Shown: positions 31,916 to 43,002 of the stretch, one piece after another
Numbering within the stretch: the first letter of the stretch is position 1
Layout of the letters: every line of letters begins with the position of its first letter
The notes under the pieces: model-generated
Told to the model about the DNA's origin: nothing
Databases searched by the model: none
The model's input: the letters and a program-made list of their open reading frames with translations, nothing else
NCBI GenBank assembly: GCA_030220185.1
Contig: JASPKZ010003844.1
Location: 3,060,001 to 3,124,000, forward strand
Reading direction: 5' to 3'
Length of the DNA stretch: 64,000 nucleotides
Origin: Diploptera punctata
Lineage: Eukaryota; Arthropoda; Insecta; Blattodea; Blaberidae
Translations under genes and position numbers: made by a program

Positions 31916-32236
31916 AGACCAGCCTCATGGGTTAGTGGTCAGTGTTTTTGACTACAGTTCATGAGGTCCCGGGTTCGATTCCTGGTCAGACAATAGAGAT
32001 TCGTCCTTAAAGGTTGTCCATGGTATGGAATTTAGGTTAAGTTTACGTTAAGAACTTCCCTGGCACTTCGTATCATTTATCATTCACCATATTGTCAGGG
32101 TAAAGTAACTCCGTTTTCCAGGTGTCCTAACCTAAGTAATAGATTACAATTCCTCCAATGCCAGGGTGGAAAGCCAGAAATGTCACAAAAGACAACCTGG
32201 AGGCATTGGACAAATATATATATATATATATATATA
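31916..32236 (+). mobile_element. tRNA-like SINE ending in (TA)n
   Basis: A-box-like TGGGTTAGTGGTC (31928-31940) and perfect B box GGTTCGATTCC (31972-31982), followed by a ~230-bp body that includes CAATGCCAGGGTGGAAAGCC and then (TA)n at 32215-32236. Head length ~75 nt suits tRNA ancestry. Confidence 0.65.
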
Positions 32237-32398
32237 TCCTTGAAATACTTGCAAAACGGCGCCAAAAGTTCATTTTGGTTTAACTTAGTTTCTGTAAAAT
32301 GCCAATTTTTTGAACGAGTTATTGTAAACACTTTTCACTATTGAATATCCTCAACTCATGTCCAACTCAGGGTCGGGTCGAGGGATGAGATGAACGGA

Positions 32399-32401
<3 letters not shown>

Positions 32402-32465
<64 letters not shown>
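32402..32465. repeat. (AT)n microsatellite, 64 bp
   Basis: Uninterrupted TA dinucleotides, directly adjoining the 3' end (minus orientation) of the SINE D copy. Confidence 0.97.
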
Positions 32466-32467
<2 letters not shown>

Positions 32468-32720
32468 TCTGTGAATGACAAGAGTGCCGCCCGACCACGC
32501 CTAACGCACATCACGGGGGCAGATGAATGAATTGAAACGAAATGGATGAGATGAGTGTGAAGAAATGGTGGAATGAAATTGTGGCAGGGGAAAACGGGAG
32601 AAAACCCCGAGAAAAATCTGCCCAAGCTCCGTTTCGTCCGCCACGAAACCCACATGGAGTGAACGAGACTCGATCACGGGACCCCAGCAATTAGAAGCAA
32701 GCGTCTACAGCTTACGCCAC
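32466..32720 (-). mobile_element. SINE D copy, minus strand
   Basis: Minus strand starts GTGGCGTAAGCTGTAGACGC (A-box-like), then GGGGTCCCGTGATCGAGTC (B-box-like), GATTTTTCTCGGGGTTTTCT and a body rich in CATTCATC. The 61.15-kb plus-strand copy shares GGGATTTTTCGGGGTTTTCT and the later CATTCATTCAT. Ends at the AT array. Confidence 0.65.
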
Positions 32721-33354
32721 TTTTCACTTTTATAAGATATATATGGTGTTAGTTTTAGTTTTGCTCGTACAGAATATGTCACTTACCAATAATTATTCAT
32801 CTATATTACAAAAAGCAGAGATGGAGCTTAGCCCCCTTTAGCCAGCAATGGTTTACCGGTCTTGAGAGAAAGCTGTTAGAACACTGTATCATTGTTTTGT
32901 TTTGTTTTTTGTATCGCTTGGTGAACTTGGAACAATATCACGTGAGCATGAGACAATGAACACATCTCCTCAGGCGAATTCCTTTTTGACAATCCTTTGC
33001 GGGGGCGGTATTGATCATGTTATGTGGGGCAGTGGCGCTGCTAACTCTATCGATTGTCTTTGTTTGGGTGCCAACACAACGCCAATGTCGTCGTCATCCT
33101 CAATACATTCATGGATTCTTCACTTCGTGCTGCAAGTTCTATTTCTATAAAAAATCGAGTGGCTATACAAAATATACAAGGAGTACGTTTACGATTCCTA
33201 TCTTACAAGAGAATTGTCAACAATATTGCAAGCCGAAACCTACTTTGAAATTTCTTCCAGAGAAGCGTTGTGATGTACAAAGACCATGTCCAAAATAGTA
33301 TCTCCTATGTTTAACTGAAATACACTAAAATCAACCGCCAAATATCTCATTTGA

Positions 33355-33800
33355 AATATCTTCTTCTTCTTCTTCTTCTTCACGATTTAGGCTTATTTAC
33401 TAGCCTGTTCCGGCTCCAAATTGCTGCTCTTTCCATCTTTTCCTTGGTCTTCCCAAGCTTCTTCTTCCTCGTGGTGAATAGTTGTATGCTGCTTTTGGTA
33501 TTCTATTCTCAGTCATCCTTGCCAAGCGTTCTTTCCAGTTTGTTCTGTATTTCTCTATTGTTGAGTTTAATTCCTCTCTGATTAGTTGTCTTATTTCTGT
33601 GTTGTGTTTTTTGTCTGTTCTTTGATATCCTACTATTGGTCTGAGGAATCTCATTTCAGCAGCTTGTATCCTGGCAGATTGTTGTGTTGTCACTGTCCAT
33701 GTTTCGGATCCATAAGTAATAATAGGCACTGCCATTGTCTTGTATAATTTCATTATAGAGTCTTTCCTGGCTTTATTTTTCAAAGTTCTTTTTAGTGTAC
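33355..33800 (-). pseudogene. LINE C-terminal region with GAA tail
   Basis: Minus frame 33400-33783: DSIMKLYKTMAVPIITYGSE, TWTVTTQQSARIQAAEMRFL, RPIVGYQRTDKKHNTEIRQL, EKYRTNWKERLARMTENRIP, KAAYNYSPRGRRSLGRPRKR, W. The frame has no stops over ~125 codons; it starts after the RT palm. The 3' end (plus text CTTCTTCTTCTTCTTCTTCAC, 33361-33380) is a GAA-repeat tail. Confidence 0.8.
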
Positions 33801-34196
33801 CTGTTATATAATTAAACTTATTTATTTTGTTATTTATATCTGTTTGTTCTGTGTATGATATTTCGCAACCTAGAAGTTATATGTTACTACTTGTTCTATT
33901 GGTTTATTTTCTAATATTATCTTTGTCCGAACTGGATGAGCACCCTTGAAGGCCATTGTTTTTTATTTTTGTGAGGATATTTCCATGTTGTATTTTTTTA
34001 TACATTTGAAATATAGGGAAGTAATAACTCCTGTATTGGCAGACTGGAAAACTCTCACTACCCGCCGTCCGCGCCTCGTCCCGGCTCACTCCACTCTGTG
34101 TTTAACTCATGTAGGGATGTACATCTGCTTCTTATAGTGGGTTGCCATTGCTGGACTCTGGCTTCGATTTCCGTGCCTTGTACTTCGAAACGGCAG

Positions 34197-34199
<3 letters not shown>

Positions 34200-34246
<47 letters not shown>

Positions 34247-34247
34247 T
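34200..34247. repeat. (TA)n-poly(T) tract
   Basis: (TA)n 34200-34229 then ~18 T, at the inner edge of the right inverted arm. Confidence 0.9.
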
Positions 34248-34389
34248 TGGACACGGCCTTGGTTATACAACGCTTCTCTGGAAGAAATTTCAAGGTAGGT
34301 TTCGGCATGTAATGGTTAACAGTTCCCTTGTTACCTCCATGCTTCTCTCTAAACATCTAGTAGCAGAAATTTGAATACATATTACTCGT

Positions 34390-34680
34390 TTCCAATGTGA
34401 AAAACCAAGTTCCATTATAATAATTAAAAAACGATACTTTCTATGAAACAAAAAGCATAACTACTTTTCAAGGATGGAAGTCTGTATCGCGACCATCGCC
34501 TTTTTCGTCAAATTCTCGGCGGAGACTTAGCTAATTTATTTAGAAGGTAAACTGGTATTTTTTTTATCTGTAATACAAGTATACAAAGTTTCAAGTCGAT
34601 CCAATAATTTTAAGTGGGTGAAAATCGCGTTGAAAGATTCCGTTACATAGATAGATAGATAGATAGATACAGGTCAAGCT
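34390..34680 (+). repeat. Dispersed-repeat-like block ending in (ATAG)n
   Basis: TCAAGTCGATCCAATAATTT, TGAAAATCGCGTTGAAAGAT, then (ATAG)n at 34649-34672. The pattern 'conserved text then tetranucleotide tail' suits a retroposon 3' end, but there is no second copy in the window. Confidence 0.35.
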
Positions 34681-34689
34681 AATATGAAG

Positions 34690-36820
34690 CGTGTAATAAA
34701 ACCACTTTTACGGATCTCTAATAATAACATAATAAATGTACTACGAATGGCAATACTTCAGGAAGATCAAGCGTGTATCCACTTATTGAGAATAATGCAG
34801 TTACGGAGTTATCGGGCGAAAGTATAAAATATTTAGAGAGGAGATAGTATATACATCACAACAATATAAAAAAAAATATATTCTTAAAATAAAGGTACTA
34901 GAAATTATTGTCTTCTGAGTATTTCAGAGTTTAATACTTTCCCAGTTATGCGTGACTCAGGAGTAAAGAATGCGCTTGAACTTTCGCGATCAGATCTTTA
35001 CTATAGACAGGGATCAGTATGATCGTAGTTCATTGTAATTATTATTATTTACACTGAGGGAATCGCGATTCATTCACAGTTACCAAAATCAATTAAAGAC
35101 ACGTCACTACAATACATTTGCATAATTCACAATAAATGGTTATTTTATTTGTATTTTTTGTTTTACTTCTCTCTTTAACTATAACTTCATAATGTATACT
35201 TTCTACAAGTAAAATTCTGTTACTAAACTGCACCCAAGCAAGCACTTACTCATTCGAGTGTCAGTACTGTATATCGGGCTTGAAAAAACCTGAAAGCAAC
35301 GGCTTATTTCATACAGCCGGAATTTAGTTGAGAATGGTAAACCATGTCTAGGTGAGAGAATCATAATTTCTGAGGTTAAAAAATTTGTTTTCAAATATCT
35401 CGCAATAAAAGAAACAATCTTATTGTGGAACTTCGTAGTGGTTTTAAACAGTTATATGTTATGGCACACATTACAGTAATTTTAGGACCCATGTTTATAA
35501 CATGTTTTGCTTGCTGTCTCTTATGTAAAATATTACAACAGTTTCTTTAAGACATTCTGCATAAACATTTTTTTTATTTCTCATTGTCACTAAAGTTCTC
35601 TTATCATAAATGTAGCTAATATCGATAACCAGTTATATTTTTTTCACTGACTTTGCTTTTGTTTTACTTTTTCCTATTTCTCCTTCTTGTTTTTCACATT
35701 ATTTTATTTTTTTACCAAGCACGAATCTCAGACCTAGACCCGTGGTGGATATTTCAAATTCCATATCCCACCAGCAAACGAACTGAATCACCGGAGTGAA
35801 ATGAAGGGGATCTACCGACTACTACACGGACATTTAAACCATCATCACCAGAATTAATTGATTGTGTGGCAATTCGCTTTCGATTCTGATTGAAATTTTG
35901 ATCTGATATTTTCAGGTAATTGAGAAAAGTGCTTTAATATTGGGGAACATTATTTACTCTGGATTAAGAAGTAATTAATTTGGGGTATTATAAATATTAT
36001 TTAAAATTTTGTAAAAGCGGAATTTATTATTATAGAGTATTTTTATCTCATTTTGAATTATTTTAGGTTATAAATATGACAAATGAAGGCTAAGGATTAA
36101 TATTGTTTTAGATAATTTGAATATATTTTAATAAACTGAATAATTTGATGTTTTCGAAAACCTCAAAAAATGTACAAAATTTTCGAAAATTGACCTAAAA
36201 ATCAGCATTTTTCGAGCTAGTATAATAAGTTATTATATATGTAAATATAAATATAGATGTAATTAAAAATACAGTTATTAAAATTATACGCTCATATATT
36301 TTGCACTTTGTGGCTTTATAGCATACATTAATGCGCATTTATTTCTGATAGAAATCGATTCCCTGATCAACATTATTGCTGAAGCGTACAGATGATGGCA
36401 CATTTGCTCTGGGTTGCGAACACGGAATCAAATAAGTTTCTCGTTTGACGCAGCAAAGAAGAAAAAAAAAGGAGGAAGATTTCTTTTTAAACCATAGATT
36501 TCCTTTTTTCGTAAAAGAGTCAGTAATCTGTATGTGAAGAGAAGAGCTGGACTTGAGGGCAGTGAGTGGAACTACGCGATAAGGACAGCAAACGCAGCTG
36601 CACTAGGCAATTAAATTGAAATACAAAGAAGCCTCACTCTTAGGCAGCATTTGGACCGTCGAACCAGATATTCAGCTCTACTTTGATCTTAATCCTTCGT
36701 CCACATTATTTCTAAGCAATTTAGTTTTATTTTTTATATACCGTGTTTACTGAAAAAATATATCCCTGAAAAAAGTACTAGTTGTAATAAAAGTTTAGGA
36801 ATTATTAATCAAGTTATGAA
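34690..36820. other. ~2.1 kb without recognised features
   Basis: AT-rich. A 63-codon minus frame (35203-35394) has no motif. CATCACCAGAATTAATTGAT near 35842 might be a SINE remnant but has no clear A/B boxes. Confidence 0.4.
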
Positions 36821-36825
36821 ACCAT

Positions 36826-37250
36826 CCCTTGTACAAAAAAAACACCAGATTAAGTTTATATAACACTTTGGCTAGACCAGTGTTGACCTATGGTAGTGAA
36901 GCATGGACACTAAAAAGACAACATGAAAGCAGAATAACGGCTTGTGAAATGATATTCATGTGCAGAACAGCGGGTTACACCAGATGGGATCGGAAAAGGA
37001 ACACCGATATCTTAAAAGAATTGAAGACTACGCCAATTTTGGAATATATTAAACAGTACCAACTAAATTGGAAACACCATCTTGAAAGAATGAGTTCAAA
37101 TCGGATCCCCAAAGCTGTTTATAATTATATACCAAGAGGACGAAGATCACTGGGCCGTCCTATGAAACGCTGGAGGGAAAATTTTCTATAGGATCGTAAC
37201 AGGCCTTGGCCTAATACTTGGAAGGAAGAAGAAGAAGAAGACTGAAAAAT
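36826..37250 (+). pseudogene. LINE C-terminal region with GAA tail
   Basis: Plus frame 36829-37191: RLSLYNTLARPVLTYGSEAW, TLKRQHESRITACEMIFM, GYTRWDRKRNTDILKELKT, YQLNWKHHLERMSSNRIPKA, VYNYIPRGRRSLGRPMKRWR. After the stop comes GCCTTGGCCTAATACTTGG and GAAGAAGAAGAAGAAG. The same 3' tail, complemented, occurs in the insertion at 4.52-4.94 kb. Confidence 0.8.
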
Positions 37251-37259
37251 TAGACAACC

Positions 37260-38020
37260 TTGAATAAAATCCAAGGTAATACTGCACATTCAGATTTTTT
37301 TTCTTTCCTTACAGTCATAACAGAATATTGATTCTCAAAAAGACATCACGAATTCTTATGTAGTACTTATTTTTCCCTTGCTCTTTCTTGGTATTCTGTA
37401 CTTCGAAAATTCAACTAGAGATGGAGTTTCTCAGATGCCTTGGGTCATATCAACGGGGATAATAAAACAGTTAAAACTGAGGATTTTGAAATAAGATATA
37501 ACTGGTAAGAAATTCCCACTTTTTCAAATTATAAACATAAATAGAACTGCACGAACATTGGACATTATTGAACAAATAGTTAACTTAGGCTATGACATCT
37601 TGAATTGTTAATAAGCGTGGAATATATTTTTAGGTTTTTTATTTTGTATTTATGTATACACATTAATAATTTATAGCTCAAAGCAGTTATTCAAAATGAC
37701 AACCACCAACTTCTATACTTACTGTAAAAGCGCCATTTCTTGATGTCAGCGCTAGTTTAGAGAACAGATTCGCGAATGTTGGATTATAACTCGACGCTCC
37801 TTGTCCCGTGGCCATCTCAGTCTTACACTCTTTTTTTTTTTTTCCTTTATGACAGACATCAAGTTATTGTGTATGATACTTCAGTTTAAACCGAAAACAG
37901 ACTTACGTTCAGATCATAACTATTATATAAATACACAGTAAAACCGGGCATATTTTAAAAAATGCAAAAATTATCTTATATAGTCTGCGTGCATCGACAT
38001 TCGTGGTTGCCTCCTTCAAC
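37260..38020. other. No recognised feature
   Basis: AT-rich, no motif; poly(T) run near 37832. Confidence 0.4.
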
Positions 38021-38028
38021 AGTATTTT

Positions 38029-38190
38029 CGTCGCCGTGGCGTAGTCAGTAGAGTCCCTACTTTCCACTCCGGCGACCCGGCTTCGGTTCCTGGCGGGGTA
38101 GGGGATTTTAAGTCTCCATCCTGGGTCTGGGTGTGTGTATCCTGTCCTTGTGTCTATGTGAGGATAGAAGAAAGTTGACAAAACAGCTAA
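38029..38190 (+). mobile_element. Short tRNA-like SINE
   Basis: CCGTGGCGTAGTCAGTAGAG (A box at 38037-38048) and GGCTTCGGTTCCTGG (B box) with ~40-bp spacing; short GT-rich body (GGGTCTGGGTGTGTGTATCC). Acceptor-like ends do not pair, so not a functional tRNA. Confidence 0.6.
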
Positions 38191-38482
38191 AACAAAAAGA
38201 AAACCAGTATAAACGAAAAAAAAACAGTTTCTATGAATTAGATGTTATTAATGGGTGAAATTAATAAAGAAAGTTTCCTAACACAATTTTTTAAAGATCT
38301 CGTGAAACTTGAAATAGGTATTTCTCATCCCACTATCATAATACTCAGTTCGGATTCTTCTACTAAATATGTTGGTTTGATCCAAGAGTTCTAAAACTAA
38401 AATCCTTGGCACGACTAGCCTAGAAGACATTTAACCCACTAATACTATCAAAATACTAATACTACCAAAAAATACTATCAAA

Positions 38483-38815
38483 TCACATATTTTTCTTTCT
38501 GAGACAAAAAAAAATGTTTCTTTTTTGTTGCTCAGTATTATTGTTGGACCATCAATAGGGATGCTCCATAGGCGAAATATAGCAGAAAATCGTCATTTCT
38601 TACTTTCTAGGCCAGTCCGAATGTTCGAATATTGTGCAGTTACGAATGTAGAAAATATTAAATTGCTTGAAATTATAAATTCCTGTCTCTCGGAAACCTT
38701 GCGTGATGAAGAAAAACCGATATCACATTTGAATTCAGGAGACAAAATGCTATCAGAATCACATATTTGTTCTTTCTGAGACAAAAAAAAAAGTTTGTTT
38801 TTTGTTGCTCAGTGT
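38483..38815 (+). mobile_element. Dispersed element E, truncated copy with duplicated terminus
   Basis: The body TTGTTGGACCATCAATAGGG ... GAATTCAGGAGACAAAATG matches the 3' half of the copy at 3.27-3.78 kb. The terminal ~54 bp (TTTCTGAGACAAAAAAAAA ... TTGTTGCTCAGT) occurs both before the body (38483-38536) and at its end (38758-38814), i.e. as a direct repeat. The 5' half is missing. Confidence 0.7.
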
Positions 38816-38944
38816 TATATATATGGTAGGATAAGCTTATTTGGAAAGACACCAAAAAATATATTGGTAAAACTTTGGTGATATCTGTTGCAATATATGG
38901 AATCGAGTGGACAATCAATAAAAACAACAATACAATAGTAGCTC

Positions 38945-39285
38945 TAGAAATGAATATTTACGCAGAATTGTTAGAAAGTCAAAATTAGAACATGTTAGAA
39001 TAAATAAATTAGAAACATAATAGAAGCAGAAGAAAATATAATTCAAATAATTCAAGACAAGGAATTAAAATGGTTAGGACATGTTTTAAGAATGGAAGAC
39101 AAGAGATGGCAACCGACCAGAAAGAAGAAAAAAAAAAGGAAGACCAAAGTTAACATGAAAGAAAAGCATGAGGATAGCAATGCAAGCAAGAGGATTAAGC
39201 ATTGAAGATGCTCAAGATCGTCGGCTTTGGAGGTTTGGCGCGGGAAGACGGCAGCAGCTCTAAAAACCCGAAGATAGATAGACTA
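38945..39285 (+). pseudogene. LINE C-terminal relic
   Basis: Frames assemble KWLGHVLRMEDKRWQP, GRPKLT, MRIAMQARGLSIEDAQDRRL, WRFGAGRRQQL followed by a stop and AAGATAGATAG. Another LINE terminus; frameshifted at the A-rich tract near 39125. Confidence 0.65.
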
Positions 39286-39384
39286 GAAACGAATTTAATT
39301 TCACGTGTGATATTGGTTAAAATACTTGAACCTTGTATTGATTATTACAAATTGATGGAATGTTCTCAGTTTTTATCGCTTGTG

Positions 39385-40325
39385 CAGGGTGAAAATTATT
39401 TAAACCGACAAACTGTGGGAGGTTGTAGGGGACACCAAAACAAACATTTTCCCTAATGCCATTTTTTTCCTATGAGGATTATTTAAACCGGTAGAGGGTG
39501 ATTACGCTCATCAGTTGTCATGACTGCAACTGCTGTTGATGGTAGGAATTGTTTTGTCCACCAGTTTAGTAGTGAATTGTATCTGTTTACTAATGGAGCG
39601 ATACACCTGGAGTGAGTACACTGATATGTGTGGGCCGGTGTTATTGGGGACTGTTTAATTGGGACATATCTCCTACGTAGGCCATTAAATGGCAGGCACT
39701 ATTACAATATTCCCGCCAGACCATTACCAGAATTGCTGGAAGACGTCCCGTTCCCTACAAGACAACGCATGTGGTTCCAACATGACGGGGCCGGCACATT
39801 TCAGTCGTCGTGTGCGTCGATTCTTGAACCAACAGTTTTCAGAAAAGTTGATTGGCAGAGGTGGGCCTGTATCATGGCCTGCTCGATCCCCAGATATGAC
39901 CCCTTTGGATTTTTTTGTGTGGGGAGAGGTGCGCAACCTTGTTTACTACACAACTCATGTTGCTTCAGAAAAGGATCTGGTTGCCCGGATAGTAGCAGCA
40001 GCAGGAGCAATTAACGGTACTCCTGGAGGTCTTGCCCGTGTTAGACAGAACATGATCCGCCGGTGTAACCTTTGTTTACATGTCAATGGAGGCATTTTTT
40101 GAACTCTACTGTAATTTAAGTAATTGCGTTCTGTTAATACGTTGTCTCTTGGTAATAAAAAAATGCCAAAGTGTTTGTTGGTTTAATTAATTTGCCGCCA
40201 GAGAAATCTTCCTCTACCGGTTTAAATAATCCTCATAGGAAAAAATTACATTAGGGAAAAATATTTGTTTTTGTGTCCCCTACAACCTCCCAGAGTTTGT
40301 CGATTTAAATAATTTTCACCTTGTA
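39385..40325 (+). mobile_element. DDE transposon, deleted, 939 bp, ~115-bp TIRs
   Basis: The left end CAGGGTGAAAATTATTTAAA and right-end complement CAAGGTGAAAATTATTTAAA start inverted repeats of ~115 bp (GGAGGTTGTAGGGGACAC, CCTATGAGGATTATTTAAAC in both). The right flank is TA (40324-40325); the left dinucleotide before 39385 is TG, a probable mutated TA. One of the better-preserved members of the group. Confidence 0.85.
39593..40102 (+). pseudogene. Tc1/mariner-class transposase, internally deleted
   Basis: An ATG at 39593 gives MERYTWSEYTDM, the N-terminal module, directly fused (with a frame change) to WAGVIGDCLIGTYLLRRPLN, RMWFQHDGAG (second catalytic Asp in QHDGA), then, after another shift, GGPVSWPARSPDMTPLDFFV, WGEVRNLVYYTTHV (last catalytic position near SPDMTPLD), and AGAINGTPGGLARVRQ before a stop at 40102. 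The deletion removes the first catalytic Asp. Non-autonomous. Confidence 0.8.
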
Positions 40326-40454
40326 TACAACATTTACATTTTAATTGTAAAATAATATCCTGAATACAGGACAGATAAAAATACTCCAATTTTAAATCGA
40401 TTCACTGTAGATGTGACATGTGGTCAACATATCGTATTTTCCAGCTGTTAAAAC

Positions 40455-40650
40455 TTGTTTCCTCAGCCTGATGCAGCTATTTATTGTAGCTACTCAAATT
40501 CTTCACAATGTTTGTTGAGTACCGGTCCCTTGCAGACCGAAATTCCACAAGCAAACGTCTTTCTCTATTGGGATTCGAAACGCCGCCAGTTCCGTAGCTC
40601 TGCACAAAGGCGTGCTGCCTTAAACCGCTCGGACCACAGTTCTAGAACAG
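40455..40650 (-). mobile_element. SINE B copy, minus strand
   Basis: Plus text TTCTCTATTGGGATTCGAAA, CGCCGCCAGTTCCGTAGCTC, TGCTGCCTTAAACCGCTCGG. On the minus strand, CCGAGCGGTTTAAGGCA precedes GGCGTTTCGAATCCCAA, an A-to-B order. Confidence 0.65.
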
Positions 40651-41076
40651 GCTGTATAATTTTATCTCTCATCCTCTGTGTATTTTTTCTAGAATACTCT
40701 GTATAATTGTGTCTATATCTGACAGTTTGTAGAATTCTCCAAAACTTTATACTTTCAACTTTTGACTAGGTTAAATGAAATATTTTAGGTACATGATAAA
40801 AATGCTTCGAGTGATATTTTAAAATAAATGATGTTGCCCTCTGCAGTTTAACTGCGCGCTGAGCTCACAGATAGTATTGATGAGACAGATTTAGCCTCTC
40901 GTTCTAAGAACTCCTGGCCCAAGTATTGATTCAACATTAGGTACCAAACTTTCCAAATATAACCCTTTTTAATGTTAAGATTTAATGTTAGTTCTATTTA
41001 AAGTTTTTATACTTGGACTACTAGATACAGATTCGACTTCTGTTCATATAGTGAAATCAGATCATTTTTAATATCC

Positions 41077-41396
41077 ATTTATAGTAACTCTGCTTGAGGG
41101 CAGGTCTTTCATTGCAAACATAGCATTTTCATGCTATGCTTTGTAGCTTTACTAGGGAATTATAAGTGTGGTAGCTTCCCGTTGCTTTCCACACCGGTGA
41201 AGGATGGTGATGATAATGATAAGGATGATCATCATGATGATGGCCATATGATTTCGGGGACCGTTGGGCCCTAATTTGTCTTGCAGGTGAGAAAAAACCG
41301 AAAGAAACCTCACCCAGGAGTTCGTCCCGACCAAAAATCGAACCCGGGACCGCTGTGTGACAAGATAGCACGCTACCTCGATACCACAGCAGTGGA
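41077..41396 (-). mobile_element. SINE A copy, minus strand
   Basis: The minus strand starts TCCACTGCTGTGGTATCGAG, has B box GGGTTCGATTTTTGG and the body CTGGGTGAGGTTTC, GGCCCAACGGTCCCCGAAAT, CATATGGCCATC, then the tail CTTCACCGGTGTGGAAAGCA ... GCATGAAAATGCTATG, as in the 57.55-kb copy. Confidence 0.8.
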
Positions 41397-41434
41397 CATT
41401 TTTTAAATATAAAAATTAATAATTTGAAGATTGG

Positions 41435-42260
41435 ATAATTTAAATAGATGTTTTTGTCATTCAGATGGAATCCCTGCAGAACTGATGAAATCAAGGGGAG
41501 AAACATTTATGAACGAGATACATCTATTGCTTAATATAATTTGGGAAAACGAGGTCCTTCCAAATGAATGGAAACAATCGATTATCGCACCAATCTATAA
41601 GAAAGGAGATAAAACTGATTGCGGCAACTACAGGGGCACCTAATTACGTTCACCTTCGTACAAAATTCTAACGAATGTATTAGTACTCACACTTACTCCC
41701 TATATTGACGACGTAATTGGCGATGATAAAGTGGATTTAGAAGAAATAGGTCTACATAGATTAGATATTTAGTATAAGACAGATTTTAGAAAAGAAGAGA
41801 ATATAATGGCACTGAACATCAACTATATATATATATATATATATATATACATACATACATACATACATACATACATACATACATACATACATACATACAT
41901 ACATACATACATACATACATACATACATACATACATACATACTTCAAAAATGTAATTAAGAGGGAGAAGTTGTATAGTATCCTGCTGGGCTTCAGAATTC
42001 CTGAAACATTGATTAAACTTATTCGAATATGTCTAAATGGCACAAAGAGTAGTTGCGGGTAAGCAAAGAGTTTTGAGATACTTTTGAAATTCGCAATAGG
42101 TTAAAGCAAGTAGATGAGTTATCACCTCTGCTACTGATGTTTGTACCAGAACATGCTATCAGACTTTAGTGGATAAAGAAGGCATACAAATCAGTGATAT
42201 TAATAAGCTGTTAATATAGACTGAAGATGTATTATTAGACGATATTGCATCGATAACATT
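41435..42260 (+). pseudogene. LINE reverse-transcriptase domain split by a VNTR
   Basis: Plus frame: DGIPAELMKSRGETFMNEIH, LLLNIIWENEVLPNEWKQSI, IAPIYKKGDKTDCGNYRGT (RT fingers), then, after stops, YKILTNVLVLTLTPYIDDVI. After the repeat at 41825-41941 it resumes VIKREKLYSILLGFRIPETL, IKLIRICLNGTK. RT motif A (DFKKAYDS-type) would fall where the microsatellite now lies, so the catalytic core is lost. Confidence 0.75.
41825..41941. repeat. (TA)n-(CATA)n compound microsatellite inside LINE RT
   Basis: About 24 bp of (TA)n then ~23 units of CATA, uninterrupted. It sits between two RT segments of the same LINE. Confidence 0.95.
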
Positions 42261-42264
42261 TATC

Positions 42265-42890
42265 TTTCACATGTCCTATCCCATAGAATTCCAATGTGTC
42301 TAGCATGCAGCTGAGACTAGAGACTGACAGTTGGTTTTCGGCTAATTCACTGAATTATCCATTTGATATAATCCGTTTGTCTTCATGGCACTTTGAATCC
42401 GTAATGTACGTAGTATTACAAAACAGGAGTGTGTGAAACTAAACTAGCTCATATGTTGCAATAAACCTGTTTATACAATCTGAAAATGGATACCAGCTAG
42501 TCCGCAGCGGTTCCAATGTGTATACTTGCTGAAATAGGAAATTTTAATTTATAAATATTAAATATTGTGTTGAAGAGGGATCTGGTGGTGTACAAATTTA
42601 ATCGGTAGATTGTATGCGAAATGCATTAGTTAAATTTCAAACTCCTCCGCAGTACATTATATGTTGACAAGGAATGAGATCGGATAGGGACGTTATTCCT
42701 AACGGGCCCTAAGGTGTTTTCGATAGGAGTAGGCTATGTGTCAGTAACGGGTTTCACATTTTCCTTTTCTTGATCATCCTTCACACACTACACTCCACGC
42801 AAACCCTTAAATGCATACTCATCCTACATTCTTCTCTGTACACAATTTTAAGAACACATCATTTACATAAAAAACGTAACTCTGATAGGC
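42265..42890. other. No recognised feature
   Basis: Low-complexity-free AT-rich DNA with no motif I recognise. Confidence 0.4.
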
Positions 42891-42894
42891 TAAT

Positions 42895-42998
42895 AACTAC
42901 TGAGACTATTGAACCCGTAGATTCATAGCCGCGTGGACATAACCTCTCCATACATCCCTATTCTGAGCTAGCCGTTTTTTCCAACAATCCCATATATT
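42895..42998 (-). pseudogene. LINE family P 3' end, 100-bp stub
   Basis: The complement of ACTATTGAACCCGTAGATTC ... CATACATCCCTATTCTGAGC encodes RDVWRGYVHAAMNLRVQ. Truncated where the CR1/L2-like LINE begins at ~43003. Confidence 0.7.
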
Positions 42999-43002
42999 AC
43001 TA

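Larger units (their letters stand above)
33228..34307. repeat. ~65-bp inverted repeat pair around a LINE
   Basis: GCCGAAACCTACTTTGAAAT at ~33231 and its complement ATTTCAAGGTAGGTTTCGGC at ~34289 belong to ~65-bp arms (33228-33292, 34248-34307; AGAGAAGCGTTGT shared). The span holds a minus-strand LINE and a TA/T-rich tract. Could be the ends of an unknown element or two independent copies. Confidence 0.5.

Noticed and set aside
32902..33298. Three overlapping frames (82-95 codons) as a small membrane protein gene
   Set aside because: Mutually overlapping frames, no recognisable domain, and part of the text recurs inverted at 34.25-34.31 kb, pointing to a repeat.
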